Of a stretch of DNA of 64,000 bases, positions 30,691 to 40,011 are shown piece after piece. The position numbers and the translations under genes were made by a program. This DNA comes from Acinetobacter apis (lineage in GTDB: Bacteria; Pseudomonadota; Gammaproteobacteria; Pseudomonadales; Moraxellaceae), in NCBI RefSeq assembly GCF_900197575.1, contig NZ_FZLN01000001.1:1240001-1304000 (forward strand), written 5' to 3'. Numbering within the stretch: position 1 is the stretch's first letter; each line of letters begins with the position of its first letter. Below the pieces are notes generated by a model. That model was not told the DNA's origin, ran no database searches, and saw nothing but the letters and a program-made list of their open reading frames with translations.

Positions 30691-30720
30691 AAAGACCAAC
30701 TCGCAGATGAGTTGGTCTTT
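30691..30720 (-). terminator. intrinsic terminator after infC
   Basis: A perfect 12-base stem (30691-30702 with 30709-30720) and a six-base loop, followed on the minus strand by a T-rich tail. It lies 28 bases beyond the infC stop and ends the thrS-infC transcript. Confidence 0.88.
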
Positions 30721-30747
30721 TATCGGTCTTTTTATCGGAATGTCGAA

Positions 30748-31296
30748 TTACTTTTTCTTTTTCGGTCCAAGTAACATACCCATTTGGCGACCTTCCATTT
30801 TTGGTGCTTGTTCTACTACACCTAAGTCGACCACATCTGCTTCAACTTTTTGTAATTGTGCAAGACCCAATTCTTGATGCGCCATTTCACGGCCACGGAA
30901 ACGTAAAGTGATTTTCACTTTGTTACCATCTTCTAAGAATTTTGTGATCGCACGGAGTTTGACATTGTAGTCGCCAACATCTGTTCCTGGACGCAATTTA
31001 ATTTCTTTTACCTGCACCTGATGCTGTTTTTTCTTCGCATCTTTTTGCTTTTGCTTCAGGTCAAACAAATGTTTGTTGTAATCCATGACTTTACAAACAG
31101 GGGGTTCAGCATTCGCCACAATTTCGACTAAATCAAGTTCGTCTTGTTCAGCAGTACGGATAGCTTCAGCTAAAGACACCACGCCTTTTTGCTCGCCATC
31201 TGCACCAATTAAACGAACTTCTTTTGCCTGAATTTCATCATTAATTGCAGGTCGATTGCTTTTAGTACCTTGTTGGTTACGATCAGACTGTTTAAT
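30748..31296 (-). CDS. infC: translation initiation factor IF-3, ATT start
   Basis: A 182-residue initiation factor that binds the 30S subunit and proofreads the start codon. Reading only from ATG/GTG would give a 144-residue truncated protein; the frame stays open upstream and reaches an ATT at 31296-31294, with GGAG 8 bases before it. The restored N-terminus contains the conserved [17 protein letters not shown]. The ATT start is the known infC device by which IF-3 limits its own synthesis. The gene starts 5 bases after the thrS stop, so it is cotranscribed with thrS. Confidence 0.93.
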   Translation of the reverse strand: MKQSDRNQQGTKSNRPAINDEIQAKEVRLIGADGEQKGVVSLAEAIRTAEQDELDLVEIVANAEPPVCKVMDYNKHLFDLKQKQKDAKKKQHQVQVKEIKLRPGTDVGDYNVKLRAITKFLEDGNKVKITLRFRGREMAHQELGLAQLQKVEADVVDLGVVEQAPKMEGRQMGMLLGPKKKK

Positions 31297-31301
31297 CTTT
31301 A

Positions 31302-33224
31302 TTACTCCACAATATGCCGGCCACGTTCGGCAACGGCTGTTTTCACTAAATCAATGAAGGCATCAATTGACATAGTACCCAAATTTTTTCCTGAGCGTGT
31401 ACGAACATTTACTGTACCTTCTTCAACCTCTCGGTCGCCAAGAACCAGCAAATATGGAATTCGTTCTAAAGTACGCTCGCGAATCTTAAAGCCGATTTTC
31501 TCATTTCTCAAGTCAGAAATAGCACGAAGACCGTTTTCTTTAAGTTTTGTTACAACATGCTCACATGCATCTGCCTGCACATCTGTAATATTCATAACAC
31601 AGATTTGTGTTGGTGCAAGCCATGGTGGCATAAATCCTGCGTAATGTTCAATCAGTATACCAATAAAACGTTCAAAACTGCCAAGAATTGCGCGGTGCAA
31701 CATGACAGGTTGATCACGTTCATTGTCTTCTGTGACATATGACGCATCAAGACGTTCTGGTAAATTGAAATCACACTGTATTGTACCACATTGCCAAATT
31801 CGGCCTAAACAGTCCTTGAGTGAAAATTCAATTTTAGGACCATAAAATGCACCTTCACCCGGCAACAGTTCCCATTCAAGACCAGCTTCATCTAATGCAT
31901 CAGCCAAAGATTTCTCTGCCATATCCCACAAACTGTCATCACCGACACGCTTTTCAGGACGTGTTGATAATTTCATTTGAACTTCTTCAAAACCGAAATC
32001 TTTATAGACATCCAAAGTTAACTGGATAAACTCAGCCACTTCCTGACCAATCTGATCACGCGTACAGAAGATATGCCCATCATCTTGTGTAAAGCCACGC
32101 ACACGCATGATGCCATGCAATGAACCTGATGGCTCGTTACGATGACATGAGCCAAACTCTGCCATACGAATTGGCAATTCACGGTATGATTTTAAACCTT
32201 GGTTAAAGATTTGCACGTGACACGGGCAGTTCATTGGTTTAATGGCATAATTGCGACTTTCAGAGTGTGTGGTAAACATGTTTTCTGCATAGTTTGCCGC
32301 ATGCCCTGACTTTTCCCACAAGACAAAGTCAACAATTTGTGGGGTACGCACCTCTTGATATTTATGGTCTGATTGTACCTTACGCATATATTGCTCAAGC
32401 GTTTGATAAATGGTCCAACCATTTGGATGCCAAAACACCATGCCTGGTGCTTCTTCTTGCATATGAAATAAATCAAGCGCTTTACCAATTTTACGGTGAT
32501 CGCGCTTTTCAGCTTCTTCAATACGTTTTACATAAGCAGCAAGCTGTTTCTTATCTGCCCATGCTGTGCCATAAATACGTTGTAATTGCTCATTTTTAGC
32601 ATCACCACGCCAATATGCACCTGAAATTTTAGTCAGTTTAAATGATTTTAAAAACTTAGTATTTGGTACATGTGGACCACGACACATGTCGACATATTCT
32701 TGATGATAATATAAGCCCATTTGTGTTTCTTCAGGCATATCATCAATCAAACGCAGCTTGTATTCTTCGCCGCGCGCAGCAAACACATCAATGACTTCTG
32801 CACGTGGTGTCATTTTTTTAATAACATCATAATCTTGTGCAATCAATGATTTCATACGCTCTTCAATAGCTGCCATATCCTCTAAGGTAAATGGACGTGC
32901 AGTTTGAATATCGTAATAAAAGCCTTCCTCGATCACAGGACCAATGACCATTTTTGCTTCAGGAAACAATTGTTTCACAGCATGACCCACCAAGTGAGCG
33001 CATGAATGGCGAATAATCTCTAACCCTTCTTCATCTTTTGGGGTGAGAATTTGTAAATCAGCATCGGTGGTAATAAGGTCTGATGCATCAACAAGCTGGC
33101 CATTCACACGACCTGCCACTGTGTTTTTTGCAAGCCCAGGCCCAATACTTAATGCAACATCCATCACTGAGACGGCTTGATCAAATTCTTTTTTATCGCC
33201 ATTTGGTAAAGTAATAATTGGCAT
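31302..33224 (-). CDS. thrS: threonine--tRNA ligase
   Basis: A class II aminoacyl-tRNA synthetase of 640 residues, the usual bacterial length when begun at MPIITLPNG (33224); an upstream start adding 14 residues is unlikely. The order is a TGS domain (1-62), the editing domain (about 70-230, with [16 protein letters not shown]), the catalytic core with zinc-binding CPCHVQIF near 334, motif 2 ([12 protein letters not shown] near 362), motif 3, and the anticodon-binding domain from about 535. It is cotranscribed with infC. No threonyl-tRNA-like leader was recognised upstream. Confidence 0.96.
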   Translation of the reverse strand: MPIITLPNGDKKEFDQAVSVMDVALSIGPGLAKNTVAGRVNGQLVDASDLITTDADLQILTPKDEEGLEIIRHSCAHLVGHAVKQLFPEAKMVIGPVIEEGFYYDIQTARPFTLEDMAAIEERMKSLIAQDYDVIKKMTPRAEVIDVFAARGEEYKLRLIDDMPEETQMGLYYHQEYVDMCRGPHVPNTKFLKSFKLTKISGAYWRGDAKNEQLQRIYGTAWADKKQLAAYVKRIEEAEKRDHRKIGKALDLFHMQEEAPGMVFWHPNGWTIYQTLEQYMRKVQSDHKYQEVRTPQIVDFVLWEKSGHAANYAENMFTTHSESRNYAIKPMNCPCHVQIFNQGLKSYRELPIRMAEFGSCHRNEPSGSLHGIMRVRGFTQDDGHIFCTRDQIGQEVAEFIQLTLDVYKDFGFEEVQMKLSTRPEKRVGDDSLWDMAEKSLADALDEAGLEWELLPGEGAFYGPKIEFSLKDCLGRIWQCGTIQCDFNLPERLDASYVTEDNERDQPVMLHRAILGSFERFIGILIEHYAGFMPPWLAPTQICVMNITDVQADACEHVVTKLKENGLRAISDLRNEKIGFKIRERTLERIPYLLVLGDREVEEGTVNVRTRSGKNLGTMSIDAFIDLVKTAVAERGRHIVE

Positions 33225-33385
33225 AACAAAAATCCTTAAGGAGTGATGCCCCGTACAAAGGAGCATATCACCGCGAGATTATGATCGAGGAAAACCTCAA
33301 AATATAAAAACGGTGGTTAAAAAAATTAAAGACCATCATGTATACATACGAGGATGCATGACAATCTTGTGTGATGATGGGCAAA

Positions 33386-33937
33386 CTACCCTTTTGATTT
33401 ACCTTGATCAGAAAGTAAAGCAACTTGTTGAATATAATTTAACACCTTTTGACGCTCTTCGTTTAGCTCATCTGGTGTAGCTTCTAAATTTTTAGCACGA
33501 TGATAACGCAACACATGCTGACGAAGCGTGTGCTTTTCTGTGGCGTTATAACCTTTACTAAATTCATGAATGGCTGCATCGCCTTGTTCTAAAATACGGT
33601 CAACCCAACGTGACAATTGCGCTTGCTTTTTAATGCCTTGTTGCGGGGTTAAGTAAGAAAGAATAATCGACTCATCTTCATTACGTAATAGTTTACCTAC
33701 ACGTAAAAATTGACGGCGACGTGCTTCAAATGATGTGATTTCTTTTACATCAAGTAATGCATCAATCAAGCGTTCATCTACAGGAAGCTTTTGAATTTGT
33801 TTAATGGACAATTCAGACAATTGCTCACCTAAAGCGGCCATACGTTGCACTGCACGTTTTTGCTCGCTTTTACTTGCGCGTCCTTCTAATGAATCAAAGT
33901 CTTCACTCGTATAGTTTTTTTGCGGTCGACGTGCCAC
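33386..33937 (-). CDS. darP: ribosome-associated protein DarP (YjgA, DUF615)
   Basis: A 183-residue helical protein of the DUF615/YjgA family, which associates with late 50S assembly intermediates in E. coli. Basic and helical throughout, it shows the family N-terminus (SEDFDSLEGRASKSEQKR near 11-27) and the core LPVDERLIDALLDVKEITSFEARRRQ, written here as separated parts of residues about 48-73. It lies 2 bases downstream of the NPr gene, so it is in the rapZ-NPr operon. Family call firm; detailed role taken from E. coli. Confidence 0.85.
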   Translation of the reverse strand: MARRPQKNYTSEDFDSLEGRASKSEQKRAVQRMAALGEQLSELSIKQIQKLPVDERLIDALLDVKEITSFEARRRQFLRVGKLLRNEDESIILSYLTPQQGIKKQAQLSRWVDRILEQGDAAIHEFSKGYNATEKHTLRQHVLRYHRAKNLEATPDELNEERQKVLNYIQQVALLSDQGKSKG

Positions 33938-33939
33938 GT

Positions 33940-34209
33940 TTACTCTGCCTCGTAAAATTTTGCTGCAAAGAGGGCTTTTACTTCTGCTAAAGCAAGCTCC
34001 TCATCTGGACCGTTAACAATCAAACGTAATGTGGTGCCAATACCTGCACCAAGCATGAGTAGCGCCATGATATTTTTTGCATCAATCAAATGATCGCCAC
34101 GCCCAATTTGAATGGTGGAACGAAATTTGGTTGTTACCTCAATCAGTTTACCTGATGCGCGTGCATGTAAACCCAGCTTATTAATTACATCTACCGTTGT
34201 GTCAATCAT
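33940..34209 (-). CDS. HPr-family phosphocarrier protein (NPr-like)
   Basis: An 89-residue HPr-fold protein. The phosphorylation-site histidine is His15 in [11 protein letters not shown], and the second region [14 protein letters not shown] (near 43-56) corresponds to the regulatory serine site of HPr, here with no phosphorylatable Ser at the typical position. The place next to rapZ is that of NPr, ptsO, of the nitrogen-related phosphotransferase system. Its start overlaps the rapZ stop by 4 bases. Regulatory rather than sugar transport function is inferred. Confidence 0.87.
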   Translation of the reverse strand: MIDTTVDVINKLGLHARASGKLIEVTTKFRSTIQIGRGDHLIDAKNIMALLMLGAGIGTTLRLIVNGPDEELALAEVKALFAAKFYEAE

Positions 34210-35057
34210 GACCAGTGCTTCATTTCTCTATGTAAAATTTGAATAGACCAGTCTTTAGCTAAAGCACTTTTTAATCTATCCACCATATATACTGAACGAT
34301 GTTGGCCACCTGTACAACCTATAGACACAGTTAAATAATGACGATGTCCTTTTGAGAATGCAGGTAACCACTTTTGTAAAAAATGATAAATATCTTGATA
34401 CATTTCATTCACTTGATCATTTTCAGCCAAGAATTCTTGTACAGGTGCATCTAAACCTGACAATTTTCTTAAATTCAAATCCCAATGTGGATTGGGCAAG
34501 TGGCGAATATCAAATACATAGTCAGCATCTAATGGAATTCCATGCTTATAGCCAAATGACTGTAAAATGAGAATTAAATTATCTGACTGACCCAATTTTG
34601 ATAAAAGCGTATGCTTTAAATCATGAACGCTTTTATCGGTGGTATCAATATTTACAGTTGATCTAAACTGAACTGGCAATAATAAACTTTTTTCTTGTTG
34701 AATGCATTCATTTAAGCTTTGATAACGGTTACTAAGCGGATGTGGTCGTCTCGACGCACTAAATCTCGCAATCAATTGCTCATCTTTTGTACTTAAATAA
34801 ATAATATCAACCGAACCATGCTGCTTCATTTGTTCAAACACAGCATCAAAGTCTTGTAAGTCAGCTTGGGTGCTTCGAACATCTACCCCAAGCGCCAATT
34901 GTTCTAAATTATTTTCATGGTCGAGCTTAGCGACAATTTCAGGTAACAATGCAAGCGGAAGATTATCTATACAATAATATCCTAAATCTTCTAACACCTG
35001 TAAAGCAGATGATTTTCCTGATCCTGATTGGCCTGTCACAATCAAAATTCGCTTCAT
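34206..35057 (-). CDS. rapZ: RNase adapter protein RapZ
   Basis: A 283-residue nucleotide-binding protein. It has the Walker A motif GQSGSGKS at residues 9-16, and the C-terminal domain signature [12 protein letters not shown] near 248-259, which is involved in RNA and metabolite sensing. In E. coli RapZ presents the GlmZ small RNA to RNase E and so controls glucosamine-6-phosphate synthase. Whether the same sRNA circuit exists in Acinetobacter is not shown by the sequence. It lies 27 bases after panC. Confidence 0.92.
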   Translation of the reverse strand: MKRILIVTGQSGSGKSSALQVLEDLGYYCIDNLPLALLPEIVAKLDHENNLEQLALGVDVRSTQADLQDFDAVFEQMKQHGSVDIIYLSTKDEQLIARFSASRRPHPLSNRYQSLNECIQQEKSLLLPVQFRSTVNIDTTDKSVHDLKHTLLSKLGQSDNLILILQSFGYKHGIPLDADYVFDIRHLPNPHWDLNLRKLSGLDAPVQEFLAENDQVNEMYQDIYHFLQKWLPAFSKGHRHYLTVSIGCTGGQHRSVYMVDRLKSALAKDWSIQILHREMKHWS

Positions 35058-35084
35058 GGCATGGTCCTTTAATACACGGTGTAT

Positions 35085-35933
35085 TTAAGTTGCTATAAAT
35101 TTGACTTTTAAATTATCAATTAAACGCGTTTCACCAAGCTTTGCTGCAACAAATAAAACCACATCTTGATCAAACTGCGTCAGGTGTTCTAAATCAGGTG
35201 TATATGCAGACACATAATCAATTTCAAATCCTGCATGGCATAAAGTATGCTTTAGCGTCTCTAAAACATCTGCCAATGCTATACCATCATGTAGCTGCGT
35301 TTCCGCTGCCAATAAACTTTGATAAATGGTCGGAGCAATCTGACGTTGTTCCGCTGTTAAATAGCCATTTCGTGAGCTTAATGCCAGTCCATCTGCACTT
35401 CGTGTAGTGGGTACAGCTATAATCTCAAGTGGCATATTTAAATCATGAACCAATTGCTTGACCACCACCACTTGCTGAAAGTCTTTTTGTCCAAAAAAGG
35501 CATAACTTGGCTGCACAATATTAAGTAACTTGGTCACAATCAATGCTACACCATCAAAATGACCTGGACGTGAATGACCACACAACATATCTGTCACACC
35601 AGACACTAAAACCTTGGTTTTCACTTGCGGCTTAGGATAAAGTTGTTCAACCGTTGGTGCAAAAATAATATCACAACCAACATCGGCCAAGAGATGACTA
35701 TCTTGCTCTAATGTTCGTGGATAATTATCAAAATCTTCATTTGGACCAAATTGGGTTGGGTTCACAAAAATACTGACCACCACAATGTCACATAAATTTT
35801 TTGCTTCACGAACTAGGTTTAAATGACCTTCATGTAAATTGCCCATGGTTGGGACAAAACCAATAAGCTTTCTTGCACTACGTGCAGGATGTAATGAAGC
35901 TGCAAGTCCATGGATGGTGGTTTCGGTTTTCAT
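35085..35933 (-). CDS. panC: pantothenate synthetase
   Basis: A 282-residue ligase that joins pantoate and beta-alanine with ATP in vitamin B5 synthesis. The nucleotide-binding HIGH-type motif [11 protein letters not shown] is at residues 28-38, [16 protein letters not shown] near 61-76, and the KMSK-like ALSSRNGYL near 180. I start at MKTETT (35933), 1 base after the panB stop; the longer upstream start would lie inside panB. It is cotranscribed with panB. No panD is adjacent. Confidence 0.96.
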   Translation of the reverse strand: MKTETTIHGLAASLHPARSARKLIGFVPTMGNLHEGHLNLVREAKNLCDIVVVSIFVNPTQFGPNEDFDNYPRTLEQDSHLLADVGCDIIFAPTVEQLYPKPQVKTKVLVSGVTDMLCGHSRPGHFDGVALIVTKLLNIVQPSYAFFGQKDFQQVVVVKQLVHDLNMPLEIIAVPTTRSADGLALSSRNGYLTAEQRQIAPTIYQSLLAAETQLHDGIALADVLETLKHTLCHAGFEIDYVSAYTPDLEHLTQFDQDVVLFVAAKLGETRLIDNLKVKFIAT

Positions 35934-35934
35934 G

Positions 35935-36744
35935 CTACAACTCAATTTGAAAAGTATGTTCAATGGCTGGAAATTGTTGTTCAATCACTGCATGATGATA
36001 TGCTTGAATTGCATCAATAATTGCATTCGCACCTGATTGTTCAATCATAAAATTACGTACAAAGCGCGCAATGCGACCTTGTGTTAAGCCTAGCATATCT
36101 TGGACCACCAACACTTGCCCATCGGTATCTGCACCTGCACCAATGCCAATCACAGGTGTTTGGCTAAATCGCTCAGCCACTTCTTTACCCATTTGCGCAG
36201 GAACACACTCTAAAACAAAAAGTGCAGCCCCTGCATCGACCAATTGTTGGCAATCATCAAGTAAGGCATCAGCAGCTTGGCGTGTTTTCGCTTGGACTTT
36301 ATAGCCGCCAAAAACATTAACTGACTGTGGCGTTAAACCCAAATGGACACACACAGGAACACCATGACGGGTTAACAATTGGACTGTCTCACTCAGCCAT
36401 GCACCACCTTCAATTTTAACCATTTGCGCACCGGCCTGCATAACCTTTTTCGCATTCAGCAAAGCATCATGTGGGCTTGCATACGATGCAAACGGCAGGT
36501 CTGCAATAATCATGGCATAACGGTTTGCACGGCTAACACACGTGGTGTGATAAACCATATCTTCAATGGTGACAGGAAGCGTTGAGTCATGACCTTGCAT
36601 GGTCATACCGAGCGAATCACCTATTAAAATCGTATCCACTTTCGCAACTTCCATGGCTTTTGCCATGCTTGAGTCATAACAGGTTAGGCATGAGAATTTA
36701 CGATTTTCCACTTTAAAACGACGTAAATCACTTAAGCTTGTCAT
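35935..36744 (-). CDS. panB: 3-methyl-2-oxobutanoate hydroxymethyltransferase
   Basis: A 269-residue enzyme that transfers a one-carbon unit from methylene-tetrahydrofolate to ketoisovalerate, giving ketopantoate. Motifs include [17 protein letters not shown] (near 41-57), which holds the metal-binding aspartate, MVKIEGG (near 108) and [17 protein letters not shown] (near 194-210). It follows folK by 22 bases, so the folate and pantothenate steps share a transcript. Length fits the family. Confidence 0.96.
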   Translation of the reverse strand: MTSLSDLRRFKVENRKFSCLTCYDSSMAKAMEVAKVDTILIGDSLGMTMQGHDSTLPVTIEDMVYHTTCVSRANRYAMIIADLPFASYASPHDALLNAKKVMQAGAQMVKIEGGAWLSETVQLLTRHGVPVCVHLGLTPQSVNVFGGYKVQAKTRQAADALLDDCQQLVDAGAALFVLECVPAQMGKEVAERFSQTPVIGIGAGADTDGQVLVVQDMLGLTQGRIARFVRNFMIEQSGANAIIDAIQAYHHAVIEQQFPAIEHTFQIEL

Positions 36745-36766
36745 GAGGTTTCCTTATTGTATATCT

Positions 36767-37270
36767 TTATGTTGAAGATGCTGGGGCATGCACAGCCCAA
36801 TCTGCTGCAAGCACAGGTTTTAATGTAGATGATTTTACGACATCAAGCATTGCTAATTGATGTCCATGAACAATTAAGTTTGGATTTAAATCAAGCAGTG
36901 GCAGCAGTACAAAATCTCTCAACAACACCCCAACATGCGGTACGATCAAACGCTCATGATGAATCACTTGATCTGCATATAACAATAAATCTAAATCTAA
37001 TGTTCGCTCGCCCCAATGACGAAGCCGAACTCGACCGGCTTCAATCTCAAGCGCTTGTAATTGATCAAGCAATGCCAAAGGCGATAAAGAGGTTATAAGC
37101 TCAACCACGGCATTAAAGTAATCTGGCTGATCTTGCGGACCCATCGGCGGACTTGAATATAATTGCGATACCCGAACCTGTCCATGCGCCTTTAAGTGTT
37201 CAATGGCAGTATTAAATATTGCCACTGAATCACCTAAATTACTGCCAAACCCAATATAGGTGGTATTCAT
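36767..37270 (-). CDS. folK: 2-amino-4-hydroxy-6-hydroxymethyldihydropteridine pyrophosphokinase
   Basis: A 167-residue HPPK enzyme of folate synthesis, which moves pyrophosphate from ATP to the pterin. It has the N-terminal YIGFGSNLGDS (residues 5-15), SPPMGPQDQPDYFNAVVE (near 41-58), and the signature RHWGERTLDLDLLLY (near 84-98) whose aspartates bind magnesium. Its ATG overlaps the pcnB stop by one base (TAATG), so translation is coupled. Identity is secure. Confidence 0.95.
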   Translation of the reverse strand: MNTTYIGFGSNLGDSVAIFNTAIEHLKAHGQVRVSQLYSSPPMGPQDQPDYFNAVVELITSLSPLALLDQLQALEIEAGRVRLRHWGERTLDLDLLLYADQVIHHERLIVPHVGVLLRDFVLLPLLDLNPNLIVHGHQLAMLDVVKSSTLKPVLAADWAVHAPASST

Positions 37271-38724
37271 TACTGCGTTGGCCCAAAAACAACTTGTTTT
37301 AAATCACGTTGTACACGCTTTCGCTTTAAAATCGGATGCTTAGCATCAATCACTTGGCCTTGATCTGATTTGTGTTCAGCTTGGCTAGGTGACGGTGTTG
37401 GGCGTGTTCGCGAACGACTACGACGTGGATGCACTTCTGACTCTTTCACTAAAGGTTCAATTTCAGTGGTTATCGGTGCTTCAATGACAACTTCAGATGT
37501 TCTACGACGCTTTTTAACACGGGTACGATTGTATTGAATAATCGCAAGCTCTTTTTCATCTTTCGTCAGAATCTGATATTGATCCCACCACTGCCCCATG
37601 CCTTCAGTTGTTTTATCACCTGACTTTTCACGCAATAACAAAAAGTCAAACCCTGCTCTAAAACGCGCATGATTTGCTAAAGACTCAATCTGCTGTGGCT
37701 TAGGATTTAACAAACGAACTTGCATTTCCCAAACTTCACGAATAAAAGTTTCCGTAAAACGTGGAATAATGGTCCGTGTCGATTGACGCTTCAGAACATC
37801 TAAACCGGCTTGTGCACGCGCTTCTGCAGGCACCATATTGCGGTTCAAATAAAACTGTGTACGCTCTAAGAAGTTATCCCAAAGTAACACTGCATAAAAG
37901 AAGGCAGGATTAATATTTTTACCCACTTGAATGCGCTGATCTGTATTTTTGGCAACTAATCCAATAAACGGGGTAATTTCAGGTCGAATTTCAGCAAACA
38001 ATTGCTTCCAAATATCGAACTGAATGAGCATTGGCAAAATATCTTGTAAGTGCCCCATCGTAAATAGCTTTTGTGACTCGTCATACAAACGATGCGGGGA
38101 AATATCACGCAGTAGTTTTGCCATTTCTGGGGTAAATACCGCCAAAATATCTTTTGATAAGCGAAAATCTAATTTTGCTGCAAAGCGAAGTGCACGAAGC
38201 ATGCGTACAGGATCTTCTTCAAAGCGTTTCGCTGGATCACCCAATAAACGCAAAGTTTTGCTTTTAATATCATCAATCGCATCACAAAAATCAAGCAAAA
38301 TGCCCTTTCGTGGCTGGTAATACAAAGTATTAATTGAGAAATCACGCCGAATAAAGTCTTGCTCAATCGTGCCCCAATTATTGTCGCGTAGAATCATGCC
38401 CTGTGCACTGGTCACCTCTTTTTTAGGTGGTGCACGGAAAGTCGCAACTTCAATTAAATCACGACCAATATAGACATGAGCTAGCTCAAAACGGCGCCCA
38501 ATGATACGGCATCGGCGACCAAAGACCGATTTAATTTGTGCAGGCGTGGCATTTGTCACTGCATCATAATCTTTTGGCTGCAAGCCGAGCATAAGATCAC
38601 GAGCTCCACCACCAACGATGTATGCCTCATAACCTGCTTTACTTAAAGTATCAATCACTTCTGTAATTGACGGCGGTAGTTTCTTTATGGATAAACCATA
38701 TTTTGACGCGCGTAAAGTGTGCAA
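37270..38724 (-). CDS. pcnB: poly(A) polymerase I
   Basis: A 484-residue nucleotidyltransferase of the class II tRNA nucleotidyltransferase/poly(A) polymerase family. The catalytic loop YIVGGGARDLMLGLQPKDYD (about 35-54) carries the DxD, followed by the RRDFSINTL motif (near 125-133) and the core helical domain. The C-terminal 90 residues are basic and low-complexity (KKRRRTSE, then RSRSRTRPTPS), as in PcnB and unlike CCA-adding enzymes. It polyadenylates RNA for decay. It heads a transcript with folK, panB and panC. Confidence 0.92.
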   Translation of the reverse strand: MHTLRASKYGLSIKKLPPSITEVIDTLSKAGYEAYIVGGGARDLMLGLQPKDYDAVTNATPAQIKSVFGRRCRIIGRRFELAHVYIGRDLIEVATFRAPPKKEVTSAQGMILRDNNWGTIEQDFIRRDFSINTLYYQPRKGILLDFCDAIDDIKSKTLRLLGDPAKRFEEDPVRMLRALRFAAKLDFRLSKDILAVFTPEMAKLLRDISPHRLYDESQKLFTMGHLQDILPMLIQFDIWKQLFAEIRPEITPFIGLVAKNTDQRIQVGKNINPAFFYAVLLWDNFLERTQFYLNRNMVPAEARAQAGLDVLKRQSTRTIIPRFTETFIREVWEMQVRLLNPKPQQIESLANHARFRAGFDFLLLREKSGDKTTEGMGQWWDQYQILTKDEKELAIIQYNRTRVKKRRRTSEVVIEAPITTEIEPLVKESEVHPRRSRSRTRPTPSPSQAEHKSDQGQVIDAKHPILKRKRVQRDLKQVVFGPTQ

Positions 38725-38843
38725 AAGACGCTTTCTCCTACGTCTGTAATGAATATTTTAATTTTGACTCAAAATCAATCAGTCATCATCGATTAATTTC
38801 TCTGTATCTTATACTAAGCATGAGATAGTTTCACCATCAAGTT

Positions 38844-39191
38844 TTAAAGAACTAGGCGATCTTTATTTTTTTCTAAGATTTTATCACCAATTCCTTTAAT
38901 CTTTTTTAACTCATCAACCTGCTTAAACGGCCCGTGTTCAGTACGATAATCAACAATTGCTTGGGCTTTTTTATCCCCAATACCCGACATCTTTGCAAAA
39001 GCATGCTGATCCGCTTGATTAATGGAAATTTTAGCATTTGCAGATGATTTATCGGTTGTTTGAGTCACGCGAGCTTGTGGCACAGCAGGCTGTTTTTGCT
39101 TCCAATCACGATATTGACGATCATATTCTGTATTTGCTGATGCTGAAATGGCACACCATAACAAAGATACAAATAAGATGATTTTCATCAC
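38844..39191 (-). CDS. ComEA-like helix-hairpin-helix protein, exported
   Basis: A 115-residue protein with a signal peptide (ILFVSLLWCAISASA, cleaved near residue 19), a polar linker, and a C-terminal double helix-hairpin-helix DNA-binding unit: MSGIGDKKAQAIVDYR (near 68-83) and IKGIGDKILEKNKDRL. This is the layout of ComEA, the periplasmic DNA receptor of natural transformation. Acinetobacter is often competent, so a role in DNA uptake is likely. It lies 6 bases after mazG and no other com gene is adjacent. Confidence 0.82.
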   Translation of the reverse strand: MMKIILFVSLLWCAISASANTEYDRQYRDWKQKQPAVPQARVTQTTDKSSANAKISINQADQHAFAKMSGIGDKKAQAIVDYRTEHGPFKQVDELKKIKGIGDKILEKNKDRLVL

Positions 39192-39197
39192 GTGTCC

Positions 39198-39986
39198 TTA
39201 TTTCACGATTTCAGTCAGCTTTGCTTGATCCCATAAGGTATCCATTTCAATCACACTTAAATCGGTCAAGGCTTTACCTTGCTGCTGTGCTGCTTGCTCA
39301 ATAAATGCAAAACGTGTTCTAAACTTGGTTAAAGTTAAAGACAATGCCTGATCACACGATAAGCCCAATTGGCGCCCGACATTCACAAGCGAGAATAAAC
39401 AATCACCAAATTCTTTTTCAATTTCAACAGCATTTTGTGCTGTCATGGCCTCATGTAACTCGACCCACTCTTCTTGAAATTTTTCCATTGAATCTTCTAT
39501 GGTGGCAAAATCAAAACCAACAGCAGCTGCTTTTTTTTGAATTTTCTCAGCTTGGGTGAGCGTTGGTCCATGTTTTACTTGATCAAGTACAGACAGTGTT
39601 TGTCCACGTGCTTGTTTTTCTTGTTGCTTAATGGCTTGCCATGAGTCGTTAAGGGCTTGCTCAGTTAAAAACGCTGGCTGTTGTTCAAATACATGTGGAT
39701 GTCGACGAATCATTTTTTGGTTGATTGCGTCTGCAACATCATCAAAAGTAAACGCATGCTGCTCTGCATACATTTGAGATTGAAAAACCACTTGTAATAA
39801 GAGATCACCCAATTCATTTTTAATGTCGTCTAAATCGCCTGAGCGTATCGCACTTTCAACTTCATATGCCTCTTCAATCGCATATTTGGTTAAGCTCATT
39901 GGAGTTTGCTCACGATCCCAAGGACATTTTTCGCGTAGCACTTGCATGGTGTTTAACAGTTTTTCTAACGATTCAACCGATGACAC
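39198..39986 (-). CDS. mazG: nucleoside triphosphate pyrophosphohydrolase
   Basis: A 262-residue enzyme that hydrolyses nucleoside triphosphates to monophosphates. Two MazG repeats are visible, each with an ExxxD metal site: IEEAYEVESAI and KNELGDLLLQVVF (about 32-69), and QEEWVELHEAM with EKEFGDCLFSLVN (about 168-210). Length equals E. coli MazG (263). It lies next to relA as in E. coli, where the mazEF module intervenes; no toxin-antitoxin genes are present here. It starts 25 bases after relA. Confidence 0.95.
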   Translation of the reverse strand: MSSVESLEKLLNTMQVLREKCPWDREQTPMSLTKYAIEEAYEVESAIRSGDLDDIKNELGDLLLQVVFQSQMYAEQHAFTFDDVADAINQKMIRRHPHVFEQQPAFLTEQALNDSWQAIKQQEKQARGQTLSVLDQVKHGPTLTQAEKIQKKAAAVGFDFATIEDSMEKFQEEWVELHEAMTAQNAVEIEKEFGDCLFSLVNVGRQLGLSCDQALSLTLTKFRTRFAFIEQAAQQQGKALTDLSVIEMDTLWDQAKLTEIVK

Positions 39987-40011
39987 ATGTCGCTCCTTTT
40001 ACCCATCTAAA

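Noticed and set aside
30720-30738. direct repeat TATCGG ... TATCGG after the infC terminator
   Set aside because: Too short and too AT-rich to carry meaning without conservation.
37270-38724. CCA-adding enzyme instead of poly(A) polymerase
   Set aside because: The long basic C-terminal tail and overall length fit PcnB; a CCA enzyme would normally lack this tail.
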